Origin: Thermobacillus xylanilyticus
Lineage (GTDB): Bacteria > Bacillota > Bacilli > Paenibacillales > Paenibacillaceae
Direction of reading: 5' to 3'
Length of the DNA stretch: 64,000 bases
NCBI RefSeq assembly: GCF_907165215.1
Contig: NZ_CAJRAY010000043.1
Location: forward strand, 110,190-174,189
The position numbers and the translations under genes were made by a program. How positions within the stretch are numbered: the first letter of the stretch is position 1; the number at the start of each line of letters is the position of its first letter. Below the pieces are notes generated by a model. That model was not told the origin of the DNA and ran no database searches. It worked only from the letters and a program-made list of their open reading frames with translations. Positions 1 to 9,197 of this stretch are shown here, piece by piece.

Positions 1-1712
1 CACTCGAGGAACTCGGCCAGCTTCTTGACATTCTCTTCGTATTTCATCTGACGGTAGGCCTGGAGCTTCTCCCAGCCGGCCTTTTCGCGCTCGGCGAGAT
101 ACTCGTTCCAGATCTTGTCGAACTCGGCTTCGCTCTTCGCGAGCAGCAGCTTCGGCAACGCCTTGCCGAACTCCTGGTCGATCTTCGTCTTCGCGATGCC
201 TTCCTCGGAGTTGGCCGGCGGATCGAGCAGATCGAACTGCGAGAAGCTGTACGTCTTGCCCTTCGTCCAGTCTTCCATCTGCTTGAACGGCTCGACCGAA
301 GGCGGCGCCCACTGAAGATTCATGTTCGTGTCCATCAGCATCCAGAACGTGAAGGAAGAGCCGTACTGCTTGTCGAAGGCCGAGCGGTCGGTCTGGAGCA
401 GCTCGAGCGCCTCGGGCAGGAACTGGTCCTTGCCGTCGATCGTGTCATAGGAGACGCCCTTCTCGCCGAGATACAGGTCCTTCTGCCCTTCCTCGCTGAT
501 CAGGTAGGTGAGGAACTGGATGGCGCGCTCCTTGTCCTTTACGTCCTTCGAGATGAGCGTCAGCGTCCAGCCGGAGATCGACGGGCCCGCCAGTGTCGGC
601 GGATCGAGGTTCGCGTTCGCCGGACCGTCGATGGCGATGTACACCGAGTTCGGATCGTTCGCGTACAGCACGTTCTGCTGCGCCGTGAAGTCCGAACGCT
701 GATACAGCATCGCGAAGTAGCGGCCCTGGGCGATCTTCTCCTCCATCTGCGGACGCTTGTCGATGAAGATGTCCTTCGCGAGCAATCCTTCCTCGTTCGC
801 CTGGCGGAACACTTTCAGCCAGCGCACATATTCCGGATCGGTCTGCCGGTCATACAGCTTGCCGTCCTTCTCATACGGAATCGCGAGGAAGTTCTGCAGA
901 TAGTCCTGCAGCGAGTAGTTGCCGGTTTCGCCGAACTCGTGCAGCCCGATCGGGATCAGCGGCTGCCCGTTCACTTCCGGGAACATTTCCTTCGCCCTTC
1001 TCAGCGCGTCGAGGAATCCTTCCGGCGTCCGCATGTCCGGCTTGCCGAGCGCTTCGTACATGTCCTTGCGCACGACGAACGTCTGGTTCGACGTATAATG
1101 CTCGCCGTACAGCTCGTAGTCCTTCGGCGACGACGACGCGTTCGGATAGCCGTACACGTTGCCGTCCGGCTGCGTGTACCACGACAGTTTCGCGGGGTCG
1201 GCGACCTTGAAGAAGTACGGGTCGTACTCTTCGGCCAGCTTGTTCAGCGGCAGGACGAGACCGCCTTCGATCATCCGCTTCACGCCGTCTTCATTCCAGC
1301 CGAGCGTGATGAAGTCGGGCAGCTTGCCGGACGCGATCATCGCGTTCAGCTTCTCGTTCTCGTTGCCGGCCGGGACGATGAAGTTGATGACCACGCCCGT
1401 CTTCCGCGTGACGTATTGGGACGTCGGATCTTCGCCCCATTTGCTCGGGAACCAGGCGAAGTTGATGTACCAGTCGAATGTAATCGGGTCGGTATTCGAC
1501 TTCCAGCCCGGCTCGTCTCCTGACGGCTTCGCGTCGCCGCCGCCGGAATCTCCGCCCGTATTCTGGTTCTGCGAAGTGCTGTTGTTCGCCGTGCCGCCTC
1601 CGTTGTCGCCGGCGTTCGTGCTCTTGCCTCCGCCGGAACACGCGGCGGCGAGCGTCAGGATGAGCGCCAGGACGAGCGTCATGGCCATGAATCTCGTGCT
1701 CTGTTTCCGCAT
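1..1712 (-). CDS. Extracellular solute-binding lipoprotein of a carbohydrate ABC importer (C-terminus cut by window edge)
   Basis: The reading frame is open from the start near 1712 to the window edge, so the C-terminus is missing. The N-terminus is a lipoprotein signal: positively charged MRKQSTR, a hydrophobic stretch, then a lipobox ending LAAAC. A Gly/Asn/Ser-rich linker follows. The body reads as the large (over 500 residues) family 1 binding proteins of the LplA/YtcQ type, for example the ITFDWYINFAWFPSKWGEDPT segment and later VVRKDMYEALG. It should capture an oligosaccharide outside the membrane for the two permeases upstream. An ATG at 1721 lies three codons earlier, but its purine-rich AGAGGGG is too close; from 1712 the spacing is about 11. 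The substrate cannot be read from sequence. Confidence 0.88.
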   Translation of the reverse strand, partial: MRKQSTRFMAMTLVLALILTLAAACSGGGKSTNAGDNGGGTANNSTSQNQNTGGDSGGGDAKPSGDEPGWKSNTDPITFDWYINFAWFPSKWGEDPTSQYVTRKTGVVINFIVPAGNENEKLNAMIASGKLPDFITLGWNEDGVKRMIEGGLVLPLNKLAEEYDPYFFKVADPAKLSWYTQPDGNVYGYPNASSSPKDYELYGEHYTSNQTFVVRKDMYEALGKPDMRTPEGFLDALRRAKEMFPEVNGQPLIPIGLHEFGETGNYSLQDYLQNFLAIPYEKDGKLYDRQTDPEYVRWLKVFRQANEEGLLAKDIFIDKRPQMEEKIAQGRYFAMLYQRSDFTAQQNVLYANDPNSVYIAIDGPANANLDPPTLAGPSISGWTLTLISKDVKDKERAIQFLTYLISEEGQKDLYLGEKGVSYDTIDGKDQFLPEALELLQTDRSAFDKQYGSSFTFWMLMDTNMNLQWAPPSVEPFKQMEDWTKGKTYSFSQFDLLDPPANSEEGIAKTKIDQEFGKALPKLLLAKSEAEFDKIWNEYLAEREKAGWEKLQAYRQMKYEENVKKLAEFLE

Positions 1713-1761
1713 GAAGCGCATTACCCCTCTTTCTTGTGTCGTCGTTTATGGCATGAAGCCT

Positions 1762-1779
1762 GTTTCCAGGTCCGGAAAC
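1762..1779 (-). other. Small hairpin between permease and binding-protein genes
   Basis: GTTTCC and GGAAAC are separated by six bases in the gap between the second permease and the binding-protein gene. It has no T-tract. It could adjust mRNA stability or relative expression; this is inference. Confidence 0.35.
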
Positions 1780-1784
1780 CCGTG

Positions 1785-2672
1785 TCACCCTTTGATCGAA
1801 CCGATCATGAGGCCCTTCACGAAATATTTCTGCAGGAACGGATAGACGAACACGATCGGCAGCGTCGTCACGACCATCGTCGCAAGCTTGATCGACTGGC
1901 TCGTGACGGTCCGGTTGATGCCCGGCCCGACGCTGGCGACGATCTGGTTCGAGCTGCTCTGCGCGACGACCCGGTACAGGAACGTCTGGATCGGCTGCAG
2001 ATCCGGATTGTTGATATAGATCATCCCGGTGAAGTAGTCGTTCCATTGCCAGACGCCGTGGAACAGCGCGATCGTCGCCACGACCGGCATCGACACCGGA
2101 ATGATGATCCGGACGAAGATCGCCAGGTCGTTCGCGCCGTCGATCCGTGCCGCTTCCTCCAGCCCGTCCGGGATTTCCCGGAAGAAGGCGAGGAAGATGA
2201 TCAGATCGAAGAAGCTGAACAGCGACGGAATAATGTACACGGCGAACTTGTCAAGCAGGCCGAGATCGCGGATGAGCAGGAACGTCGGAATGAGCCCGCC
2301 GCCGAAAAACAGCGTCACCGTGCCCATCATCATGTAAAATTTCCGCCCGATCAGCTCCCGGCGCGAGAAGGCGTAGGCGACCATCGCCGTGAAGAACACG
2401 TGGCAGACGACGCCGATCACCGTCTTCGCGGCCGTGACCCCCATCGCGGTCATGATGCCCGCATTGGCGAAAACAGCTTCATAGTTGTCGAGGCTGAACT
2501 TGCGCGGCAGCCAGTAGATGCCGCCCCGCATGGCATCCTGTCCGTCATTCAGCGAATTGACGAGCACGTACCAGATCGGGTAGAGCGTCACGAAGCAGAG
2601 GACGAGCATGCCGATGACGTTCGCCGCGTCGAAGATCTTGTCGCCCGTTGACAGTTGTTTCCGGGTAAGCAT
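1785..2672 (-). CDS. Carbohydrate ABC transporter permease, LplC/YtcP (MalG) type
   Basis: This 295-residue integral membrane protein has about six predicted helices. It carries the EAA-loop signature of binding-protein-dependent permeases, GLEEAARIDGANDLAIFVRIIIP-like, around residues 185-205, where the cytoplasmic ATPase docks. The N-terminus (GDKIFDAANVIGMLVLCFVTLYPIWYV) and the C-terminal YPFLQKYFVKGLMIGSIKG ending are typical of the YtcP group. It is the second gene of the operon, 28 bp after the first permease and 72 bp before the binding protein. No ATPase is encoded nearby, so a shared MsmX-type ATPase is likely. Confidence 0.9.
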   Translation of the reverse strand: MLTRKQLSTGDKIFDAANVIGMLVLCFVTLYPIWYVLVNSLNDGQDAMRGGIYWLPRKFSLDNYEAVFANAGIMTAMGVTAAKTVIGVVCHVFFTAMVAYAFSRRELIGRKFYMMMGTVTLFFGGGLIPTFLLIRDLGLLDKFAVYIIPSLFSFFDLIIFLAFFREIPDGLEEAARIDGANDLAIFVRIIIPVSMPVVATIALFHGVWQWNDYFTGMIYINNPDLQPIQTFLYRVVAQSSSNQIVASVGPGINRTVTSQSIKLATMVVTTLPIVFVYPFLQKYFVKGLMIGSIKG

Positions 2673-2700
2673 GGGGACACACCTTCTTTCCTCACGGATG

Positions 2701-3666
2701 TCAGAACAGTCCGGTGCCGTTGATCCGCTTCGTCACGCTGTTGGCGGTAAGCAGCAGGATCAGGGCGACGATCGATTTCAGCAGGCCGAACGCCGTCGCG
2801 TACGAATACCGGCCCGACTGCAGCCCGACATGGTACACATACACGTCGATCACGTTGCTGGCGCTCTCGTTCAGCGAGTTGCGCAGGACGAGAATCTGGT
2901 CGAAGTTCGAGTTCAGCACGCCGCTGACGGCGAGAATGAACAGGATGGTGATCGTGCCGCTGATGCCGGGAATGGTGACGTAGCGCATTTTCTGGAACCG
3001 GTTCGCGCCGTCGATGGTTGCCGCTTCGTACAGTTCCGGCGATACGCCCGTGATCGCGGCCAGGTAGATGATCGCCGACCAGCCGAGCTCCTTCCAGATG
3101 TCCGAGGTGATGACGATCGTCCAGAACCAGGACGGCTCGGCGAGGAAGTAGATCGGCTCGTCCAGAATGCCGAGCGCCATCAGCAGCTTGTTGATGAGTC
3201 CCACATCCGCCAGCCATGTCGCCAGGATGCCGCCGAGGATAACCCAGGACAGGAAGTGCGGCAGATAGGAGATCGTCTGCACCGCTTTCTTGAGCCTGAG
3301 CGAACGAAGCTCGTTCAGCAGGAGCGCGAACAGGATCGGCAGCGGGAAGCCGACCGCCAGCCGGATCAGGCTGATGCCGAGCGTGTTGCGGAGCACGCGC
3401 GGCAGCTCGTCATCCTCGAGCACGTCCCGGAAATGTTCCAGGCCGACCCACGGCGATTCGGCGATCGAACGGATGATGTCGTAATCCTTGAACGCGATGA
3501 TGATGCCGTACATCGGGATGTAGTTGAAGATGAACATCCACGCCGCTCCGGCCAGCGCCATGAGCTGCAAATACCGCTGGGCGGCCAGCTTGCGCAGCAG
3601 CTTGACGAATTGCTGCCGGCGCGTCAAGGATGCTCGCTGAAGGTTAGCCTCAAGCTCCATGTCCAA
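2701..3666 (-). CDS. Carbohydrate ABC transporter permease, LplB/YtcQ-operon (MalF/UgpA) type
   Basis: This first permease of the operon has about 321 residues and six helices. The EAA loop reads ELYEAATIDGANRFQKMRYVTIP-like in the C-terminal half. The N-terminal AAWMFIFNYIPMYGIIIAFKDYD is characteristic of LplB-type permeases. A TTG at 3666 is the favoured start because GGGAGGGA lies 7 bases upstream; an ATG two codons later at 3660 is also possible but spaced less well. An upstream extension to 3738 is open but has no ribosome site. The operon order permease, permease, binding protein is usual for this family in Paenibacillaceae. Confidence 0.9.
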   Translation of the reverse strand: MDMELEANLQRASLTRRQQFVKLLRKLAAQRYLQLMALAGAAWMFIFNYIPMYGIIIAFKDYDIIRSIAESPWVGLEHFRDVLEDDELPRVLRNTLGISLIRLAVGFPLPILFALLLNELRSLRLKKAVQTISYLPHFLSWVILGGILATWLADVGLINKLLMALGILDEPIYFLAEPSWFWTIVITSDIWKELGWSAIIYLAAITGVSPELYEAATIDGANRFQKMRYVTIPGISGTITILFILAVSGVLNSNFDQILVLRNSLNESASNVIDVYVYHVGLQSGRYSYATAFGLLKSIVALILLLTANSVTKRINGTGLF

Positions 3667-3893
3667 TCGCGAATCCCTCCCGAGTGCGGCCGCGCCCGCC
3701 GGGTGTCGGCATTTCGCCGGGCGGGGCCGTACAACCATTTTAAAGCGGCGGGCTGCGGGAGATAAGGGCGCTTTTTTTCAAACGGGTTGCAAGATTATAG
3801 GTCGGATTATGACGGTATCTTCCGTTCGTCCGATCCACTATAATCACAACAAGGACATCATTTCCATGCGGAATACGGGAGGAGCATGCGCCA
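3667..3893. promoter_or_regulatory. Divergent promoter region between importer operon and aldo/keto reductase
   Basis: A TATAAT lies at 3839-3844 on the plus strand, about 50 bp before the reductase start, and another on the minus strand at 3794-3799, about 130 bp before the permease start. Neither has a good -35 match at 16-18 bases, so both are tentative. No regulator gene or clear palindromic operator was found here. Confidence 0.4.
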
Positions 3894-4832
3894 ATGGAGA
3901 CAATTCGCATCGCGGGAGTGGAGAAGCCGGTTTCGCGGCTGATCAAGGGAACCGACTATTTCCGGCACAGCGATTACGAGACGGCGGCCGCCAATCTCGA
4001 CGCATTCCTGGCGATCGGCGGCAACACGGTCGATACCGCGCGCATCTACTGCGGCGGCGAGAGCGAGGAAGTGCTCGGGCGGTACATGGAGGAGCGGAAG
4101 GCGCGGGACCGCTTCGTCATCCTGACGAAAGGCGCGCATCACGATGAGCGCGGCCCCCGGGTCAACCGGGAAGCGATCCGGGAAGATCTGCTCACCAGCC
4201 TGGAGAAGCTCAGGACCGATCATGTGGAATTGTACGCCTTGCACCGGGACGATCCGAACGTGCCGGTCGGGGAAATCATCGAAGCGCTCAACGAGCATAT
4301 CGAAGCGGGCCGGATCGGGGCGATCGGCGGCTCCAACTGGACGTGGCAGCGGCTTCGGGAAGCCAACGCCTGGGCAGAGGCGCACGGACTCGTCGGGTTC
4401 GCGTTCAGCAGCCCCAACCTCAGCCTGGCCAAGGCGAACGAGCCGTTCTGGCCCGGCTGCGTTTCGGCCGATCGGGAGACGCTCCGGTGGCATGAGGAAG
4501 CGCAGATGCCGCTCCTGTCCTGGTCGTCGCTCGCGCGCGGCTTCTTCTCGGGAAGGTTCAGTCCCGTTCGGCGGGACGATCCGGACATCGTCCGGGTGTT
4601 CTACAGCGACGCGAACTGGGAGCGGCTGCGCCGGGCGGAGCAGCTCGCGCGCGAGAAAGGCGCGTCGGTCGTGCAGATCGCGCTGGCCTGGGTGCTGAAC
4701 CAGCCGTTCCCGACCTGCGCCCTGATCGGCGCCCGCAACGCGGAGGAGCTGCGCTCCTGCCGCGAGGGCATGAACATCAAGCTGACGCGGGAAGAGCTGG
4801 ACTGGCTCGATCTGATCGCGGAGGAACGGTGA
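3894..4832 (+). CDS. Aldo/keto reductase
   Basis: This 312-residue protein has a single-domain NAD(P)H-dependent oxidoreductase fold that reduces aldehydes or ketones, including sugars, in the cytoplasm. The catalytic tetrad is visible: Asp47 and Tyr52 in the DTARIY motif, Lys79 in VILTKG, and His117 in LYALHRDD. The C-terminal half carries the cofactor-binding segment around IALAWVLNQPFPTCALIGARN. GGGAGGAG sits 9 bases before the ATG. It is transcribed divergently from the sugar importer, which suggests but does not prove a role in handling the imported sugar. Confidence 0.9.
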   Translation: METIRIAGVEKPVSRLIKGTDYFRHSDYETAAANLDAFLAIGGNTVDTARIYCGGESEEVLGRYMEERKARDRFVILTKGAHHDERGPRVNREAIREDLLTSLEKLRTDHVELYALHRDDPNVPVGEIIEALNEHIEAGRIGAIGGSNWTWQRLREANAWAEAHGLVGFAFSSPNLSLAKANEPFWPGCVSADRETLRWHEEAQMPLLSWSSLARGFFSGRFSPVRRDDPDIVRVFYSDANWERLRRAEQLAREKGASVVQIALAWVLNQPFPTCALIGARNAEELRSCREGMNIKLTREELDWLDLIAEER

Positions 4833-4862
4833 CTGGCCGGCCGGATGCCGCATAAGGTTGCG

Positions 4863-5052
4863 GGATAAGCGAAGATTTTTCTTCTATTTCGGGGAATCCG
4901 GGAATTTTCTCCGGAATAGCGGAAATCTCTTCGCTTATTTTTCTGATTTCATCCAATTTCGGTCGATTTCGAAGAAATAAACGAATTGATTTCGCCTATT
5001 CCGCCCCTCGCAGCCAAATCCGGCAAAATAGAAGAAATTTCTTCGCTTATCC
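4863..5052. repeat. 190-bp AT-rich inverted-repeat element between convergent genes
   Basis: The outer ends are inverted copies of about 25 bp: left GGATAAGCGAAGA then TTTTTCTTCTATTT, right the reverse complement of GGATAAGCGAAGA then AATTTCTTCTATTT, with only about three mismatches. Further degenerate copies lie inside at about 4912-4943 (same orientation as the right end) and 4969-5003. The stretch is far more AT-rich than its neighbours and encodes nothing. It may be a MITE-like repeat and may act as a two-way terminator for the converging reductase and HD-GYP genes. Confidence 0.6.
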
Positions 5053-5063
5053 GCGCTCGCCGC

Positions 5064-6524
5064 TCACGTCGCCCCCGTAGCCGGGACGGCCGCGGCTTTG
5101 ACAGCGGCAGCCTTGCCGCGCATGGCGCGGAAAAATTGCGGATCATCCTCGGCCAGCGCCACCCAGGCGTCCACACACCTTGGATCGAACTGTCTGCCGC
5201 TCTCCTTCACGATGATCCTCATCGCATCTTCATGGCTCATCGCGGCCCGATAGGCGCGCGAGGAAGTCAGCGCGTCATAGACGTCCGCCACCGCGGCGAT
5301 CCGCGCCAGCATCGGAATCGCTTCGCCCTTCAGCCGGTCCGGGTAGCCGGTTCCGTCCCACCGTTCATGGTGCGAGCGGATGATCTCCAGCTCCTCGGAC
5401 ATGAAGCCGAGCTGCTTGCACAGATTGTACCCGTAGACGGGATGCAGCTCGATGACCGCCCGCTCCTCCGGCGTCAGCTTGCCGGGCTTGTTCAGCACTT
5501 CGTCGGGAATGAACAGCTTGCCGACATCGTGCACGATGCCGCCCTGCGCCAGCGCCCGCAGCATCCGCGGCTGCACGCCCATATGCTCGGCGAGCCGCAG
5601 CGCGTACATCGCCACCCGGTAGTTGTGCCCCGCCGTGTAGGCGTCCTTGTTCTCGGTCTGCGCGATGAGCGACCGGACGCTCGGCGAAATGGACGATTCG
5701 ATCAGGCCGCGGGGATCGGGTCGGAACAGCGTCTTGAACAATCCCGCGACGGACGGCTGCCCGATATATTGCACCACGACGCCCCCGACCATGATGAGCA
5801 CCGACCCGAACAGGGTGAAATGGTACAGCCACCAGCTTGCTTCCCACACGGTTCCGTACACCATGATCATGATCGAGACGATCAGCAGGCCGGAGCTGCA
5901 GACGATGCCGAGATGAATCGGAAAGCGGGTCATGACATACAGCTTGCGGTAACGGTACATGGCGAACAGGCAGAACGCCGCCGTAAGCGCGCAGGGCACC
6001 CAGTGAGGCGCGGCGGGATGGGACAACAGCCGTTCCATGCGCCCGGCATTCGCGACGGCCAGCAGGATGCCGAGCGCGAGGACGGCGCTCCATGCCGGCA
6101 AGAGCGCGCGCTGCAGGCGCGACAGCCAGCGCACGACGGCCAGGTCGGTCGGCAGCGCCGACAGGAACACCCAAGCCGAGGCGATGACGACGCTGAGACT
6201 TCCCGCCAGGGCGGGCAATGCACGGCCTTCGGACACGACGAACCCCGGCGTCGACAGGCCGTGCAGCATGAACAATCCCGCCAGGGAAATAAACCCGATG
6301 GACAGGAAGGTAATATTCACGTTGCGAAGCTTGATTCCGGCCACCCCGACGGCTATCGACACCAGCATCGCCAGCAGCGATACGATGGCTACGATGTAGA
6401 AGTGGCCGACCGGGTGCTCCAGCTTCGCATGCGGGTGCGAAAGTTTGTCAATCGCGAAGAAGGCGCCGAGCGAAATGCCGATCAGCAGGCCCGGCGCAAG
6501 CCAGGACCACAGTTTCGTGCGCAT
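5064..6524 (-). CDS. Membrane-anchored HD-GYP domain protein, probable c-di-GMP phosphodiesterase
   Basis: About 486 residues. The N-terminal ~300 residues contain many hydrophobic helices (for example LWSWLAPGLLIGISLGAFFA and LLIVSIMIMVYGTVW), forming a membrane sensor of unrecognised type. The C-terminal ~190 residues are an HD-GYP domain: the HD dyad in GGIVHDVGKLF and the GYP motif in HHERWDGTGYPDRL are intact, so hydrolysis of cyclic di-GMP is expected. The ATG at 6524 follows GGGGAGGGG closely; a longer frame to 6575 lacks a ribosome site. It stands alone, converging on the reductase gene across the inverted-repeat element. Confidence 0.9.
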   Translation of the reverse strand: MRTKLWSWLAPGLLIGISLGAFFAIDKLSHPHAKLEHPVGHFYIVAIVSLLAMLVSIAVGVAGIKLRNVNITFLSIGFISLAGLFMLHGLSTPGFVVSEGRALPALAGSLSVVIASAWVFLSALPTDLAVVRWLSRLQRALLPAWSAVLALGILLAVANAGRMERLLSHPAAPHWVPCALTAAFCLFAMYRYRKLYVMTRFPIHLGIVCSSGLLIVSIMIMVYGTVWEASWWLYHFTLFGSVLIMVGGVVVQYIGQPSVAGLFKTLFRPDPRGLIESSISPSVRSLIAQTENKDAYTAGHNYRVAMYALRLAEHMGVQPRMLRALAQGGIVHDVGKLFIPDEVLNKPGKLTPEERAVIELHPVYGYNLCKQLGFMSEELEIIRSHHERWDGTGYPDRLKGEAIPMLARIAAVADVYDALTSSRAYRAAMSHEDAMRIIVKESGRQFDPRCVDAWVALAEDDPQFFRAMRGKAAAVKAAAVPATGAT

Positions 6525-6637
6525 GGAACCCCTCCCCTGCCGATCAACAAGGAAATATTTCCAAGTTATTGTCAATTACTTTCAGTATAATCGCTTCCGG
6601 CGCGCTGATAAATGTTCAATCTCACAACGCACAAGAA

Positions 6638-6676
6638 ATCGCCGCCCGTCCTCCGTCAGCGGAGGCGGGCGGCGAT
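6638..6676 (-). terminator. Probable intrinsic terminator of the MFS/ABC exporter operon
   Basis: A GC-rich stem pairs CGCCGCCCG with CGGGCGGCG, with an inner CCTCCG/CGGAGG pairing. On the minus strand it is followed by TTTCTTG. It lies just after the last gene of the operon (stop at 6682). Confidence 0.7.
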
Positions 6677-6681
6677 CGCGA

Positions 6682-7197
6682 TCATTCATAATAAAAATCC
6701 AAAGCGCCGATGCGTTCGCCATGTTCATCCTTGATCAAGATCGTGTACGCTGCTTGCTGCGCGAGCGGTTCTTCCGGCAAAAAGTTGAGTTTTTGCAGAC
6801 CCCGGGCATAGAACCGCTCGCTGCCGGAAACCAGCAGCCGGCCCGGTACGTTCTCTCCATCGGCATCAAGCAGCGCGATTTCATACTTCTCCTGCTCGTC
6901 ATCGCGGAAGATATAGCCGAAAGCCAGCTGCTGCAGCCCGGGATAATACAACACGTTCGTGAGTTTGATCCCTCTGCGGCCATACTCTGCCAGCCGGGTT
7001 TTGGTTCGGACGGGCTTTTCGTCCACCTCGGCAGTTTCCCCGGGCAAGATAATATAGGAACCGTACAATTGATAATGCCTGCTGATGACTTCCAATTTTG
7101 CAGCGGGATAACCGAGGAGCAGAAGAATCAGCAGCACAATCCCCGTTACGCAGATCACGAGCAATTTTTTCTTCTTTTTATCTCCCACCGGAACCAT
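6682..7197 (-). CDS. Hypothetical single-pass membrane protein
   Basis: About 171 residues. A short Lys-rich N-terminus (VGDKKKKK) precedes one strong membrane helix (LLVICVTGIVLLILLLLGYP), leaving about 140 residues outside the membrane. The outer part has no motif I recognise; it contains LYGSYIILPGETAEV and a C-terminal YTILIKDEHGERIG segment suggestive of beta structure. The ATG at 7197 follows GAAGGGA with short spacing; an earlier ATG at 7233 would overlap the upstream ABC gene. It is the last gene of the operon, 32 bp behind the ABC exporter subunit, so it may be an accessory to that exporter. Confidence 0.65.
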   Translation of the reverse strand: MVPVGDKKKKKLLVICVTGIVLLILLLLGYPAAKLEVISRHYQLYGSYIILPGETAEVDEKPVRTKTRLAEYGRRGIKLTNVLYYPGLQQLAFGYIFRDDEQEKYEIALLDADGENVPGRLLVSGSERFYARGLQKLNFLPEEPLAQQAAYTILIKDEHGERIGALDFYYE

Positions 7198-7229
7198 GAT
7201 CCCTTCATCACAATATGTTGTTTGCCGGC

Positions 7230-9197
7230 TCACCCGACCGTGGCGGTCTGCGCCTGCTGCCGGGAATGGCGGTACAGCTCGGCATAATACCCTTTCTTGG
7301 CGAGCAGCGACTCGTGGTTGCCTTCCTCGACGATGCGCCCGGCGCGCATGACAATGATGCGGTCCGCGTGCCGGATCGTCGACAGCCGGTGCGCGATGAC
7401 CAGCGTCGTCCTTCCTGACGAGACGCGGTTCAGCGCCTGCTGCACGAGCCGTTCCGTATGCGAGTCCAGATTGGCGGTCGCTTCGTCGAGGATGAGGATT
7501 TTCGGCTGAAAAACAATGACGCGCGCGAACGAAATCAGCTGCCGCTCGCCGGCGGACAGACCGCTTCCCCGCTCCGACAGCCGCGTATCATAGCCGTCCG
7601 CAAGCCGCATGATCATCTCGTCCGCTCCGACGAACCGGCACGCCTCGATCACCCGCTCCCGGCTGATCTCTTCCCGGAACAGGCGGACGTTGTCGACGAT
7701 CGTCCCCGAATAGAGGAACGGTTCCTGCTGCACGAGCCCGACGATCCGGTGCAAGGTATCGAGCGGCAGGCGCCGGATGTCGACGCCGTCGATCTCCACG
7801 CTCCCCTGATTCACGTCATAGAAACGGGCGAGCAGGCTGACGAGCGAACTTTTGCCCGCTCCGGTCACGCCGACGATGCCGATGAACTCGCCGGGCCGGA
7901 TATGCAGGTCGAGGCCGTGCAGCACCTCCTGGCCGTCGACGTACGAGAAGCGGATCCGGTTGAAATCGATCCGGCCGCGCACGTCCTCCCTGTCGAGCTT
8001 GGCCGCCGCCTCGGGCGCGGGGTCGCGCACCTCGGGCTGGACGGAGAAAATCCGCCACAGCCGCTCCATCGACACCATCGTCGACTGCAGCGTGTTCCAT
8101 TGCTGGGTCAGCGCGTTGATCGGCTGGAAGAACTGCCGGATATACGTAATGAACGCGTAGAGCACCCCGAATTCGAACTTCTGGTGCAGCACGGCGTAGC
8201 CGCCGAGCCAGACGGCCGCCGCCACCGCGGCGTTGCCGAGCAGGTCGAAGGAGCGGTTGAACAGGATCGTCGCCCGCACTTCGCGCAAGTTTTCCTTGAG
8301 ATAGGTCCGGTTCGATTCGGTGAACCGCCGGTTCTGCTCCTCCTCCTGATGGAACGCCTGGATCAGGCTCATGCCGGACAGGTTCTCCGCGGTGAACGCG
8401 ATCAGCCGCGACAGCTGCGCCCGCGAGCGGTGGTACGCGCTGCGCAGCATGCGGCGGAACAGCAGCGCGATGGCCCCGATGACCGGGATCAGGATCAGCG
8501 CGTACACCGCCAGTTCGGCGTCCAGATAGAACATGAAGCCGATAGTCATGAGGATCATGAGACCGTCCCGGACGAGGCTGAGCAGCACCTGGGTGAAAAA
8601 CTGGTTGATCGTCTCCGTGTCGCTCGACTCGTTCGTCACCAGACTGCCGATCGGGTGCCGGTCGAAGAACGACATCGACTGGCTCGTGATGTGGCGGAAC
8701 AGGTCTTTGCGCAGCTGCGCGACGATTGCCTGCCCCGCCCGCTGAAGCAGATTGCTCTGCAGATAGGAGAAACCGAATCCGACAACCGCGAGCAGCGCGT
8801 ACGCCGCCCCGAGCCCGATAAGGACGGGGATGCCGGACGAGCCGAGCGGGATCGTGTCGTCGATCGCCGTCTTGACGATGACCGGCTGCAGCAGATCGGC
8901 CGCGATCGCCAGGAATGTGCACAGGAAGCCGAGCAGGAACTTCCGGCGGTGCGGCCGCGCGTAGCCGAGCAGCGCCCGGATCGCCCGCCGGCGGTGCAGC
9001 GTCGGCTGCGGCGGTTCGCCGGATGGCCGCTCGTCCCCCGGCCGCGCCTCCGGTCCGCCGGGCTTCGCCGCGCCGGACTGCCGTGCGCCGCCGGACGGCG
9101 CCGCGTCGGACTGCCGCGCGGTGCCGGGTTGCGCGGTCAGACCGCCGGACGGCGCGCTCTCGGCCGGCGCCGGATTGCCGCGTTTCTCGTCAGCCAT
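7230..9197 (-). CDS. ABC exporter half-transporter (membrane plus ATPase), subunit with canonical Walker B
   Basis: 655 residues. Residues 1-65 are a low-complexity, Pro/Gly/Ala-rich cytoplasmic tail unusual for the family. A six-helix exporter domain follows (about 70-360), then the ATPase with Walker A VGVTGAGKSS, Q-loop VQQEPFLYS, signature LSAGERQ (LSGGQ changed), Walker B KILILDEAT with the catalytic Glu, and H-loop IAHRLST. The deviant signature complements the partner encoded upstream, which keeps LSGGQ but lacks the catalytic Glu, as in heterodimeric exporters of the YheH/YheI (TM287/288) kind. It overlaps the partner gene by 8 bp. Likely a multidrug or lipid-linked efflux pump; the substrate is unknown. 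Confidence 0.92.
   Translation of the reverse strand: MADEKRGNPAPAESAPSGGLTAQPGTARQSDAAPSGGARQSGAAKPGGPEARPGDERPSGEPPQPTLHRRRAIRALLGYARPHRRKFLLGFLCTFLAIAADLLQPVIVKTAIDDTIPLGSSGIPVLIGLGAAYALLAVVGFGFSYLQSNLLQRAGQAIVAQLRKDLFRHITSQSMSFFDRHPIGSLVTNESSDTETINQFFTQVLLSLVRDGLMILMTIGFMFYLDAELAVYALILIPVIGAIALLFRRMLRSAYHRSRAQLSRLIAFTAENLSGMSLIQAFHQEEEQNRRFTESNRTYLKENLREVRATILFNRSFDLLGNAAVAAAVWLGGYAVLHQKFEFGVLYAFITYIRQFFQPINALTQQWNTLQSTMVSMERLWRIFSVQPEVRDPAPEAAAKLDREDVRGRIDFNRIRFSYVDGQEVLHGLDLHIRPGEFIGIVGVTGAGKSSLVSLLARFYDVNQGSVEIDGVDIRRLPLDTLHRIVGLVQQEPFLYSGTIVDNVRLFREEISRERVIEACRFVGADEMIMRLADGYDTRLSERGSGLSAGERQLISFARVIVFQPKILILDEATANLDSHTERLVQQALNRVSSGRTTLVIAHRLSTIRHADRIIVMRAGRIVEEGNHESLLAKKGYYAELYRHSRQQAQTATVG

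Noticed and set aside
2608-3765. Long plus-strand open frames across the permease genes
   Set aside because: They are antisense to clear permease genes; their composition (rich in Arg, Asp, His, Gln) is the usual shadow of high-GC coding sequence, and they lack ribosome sites.
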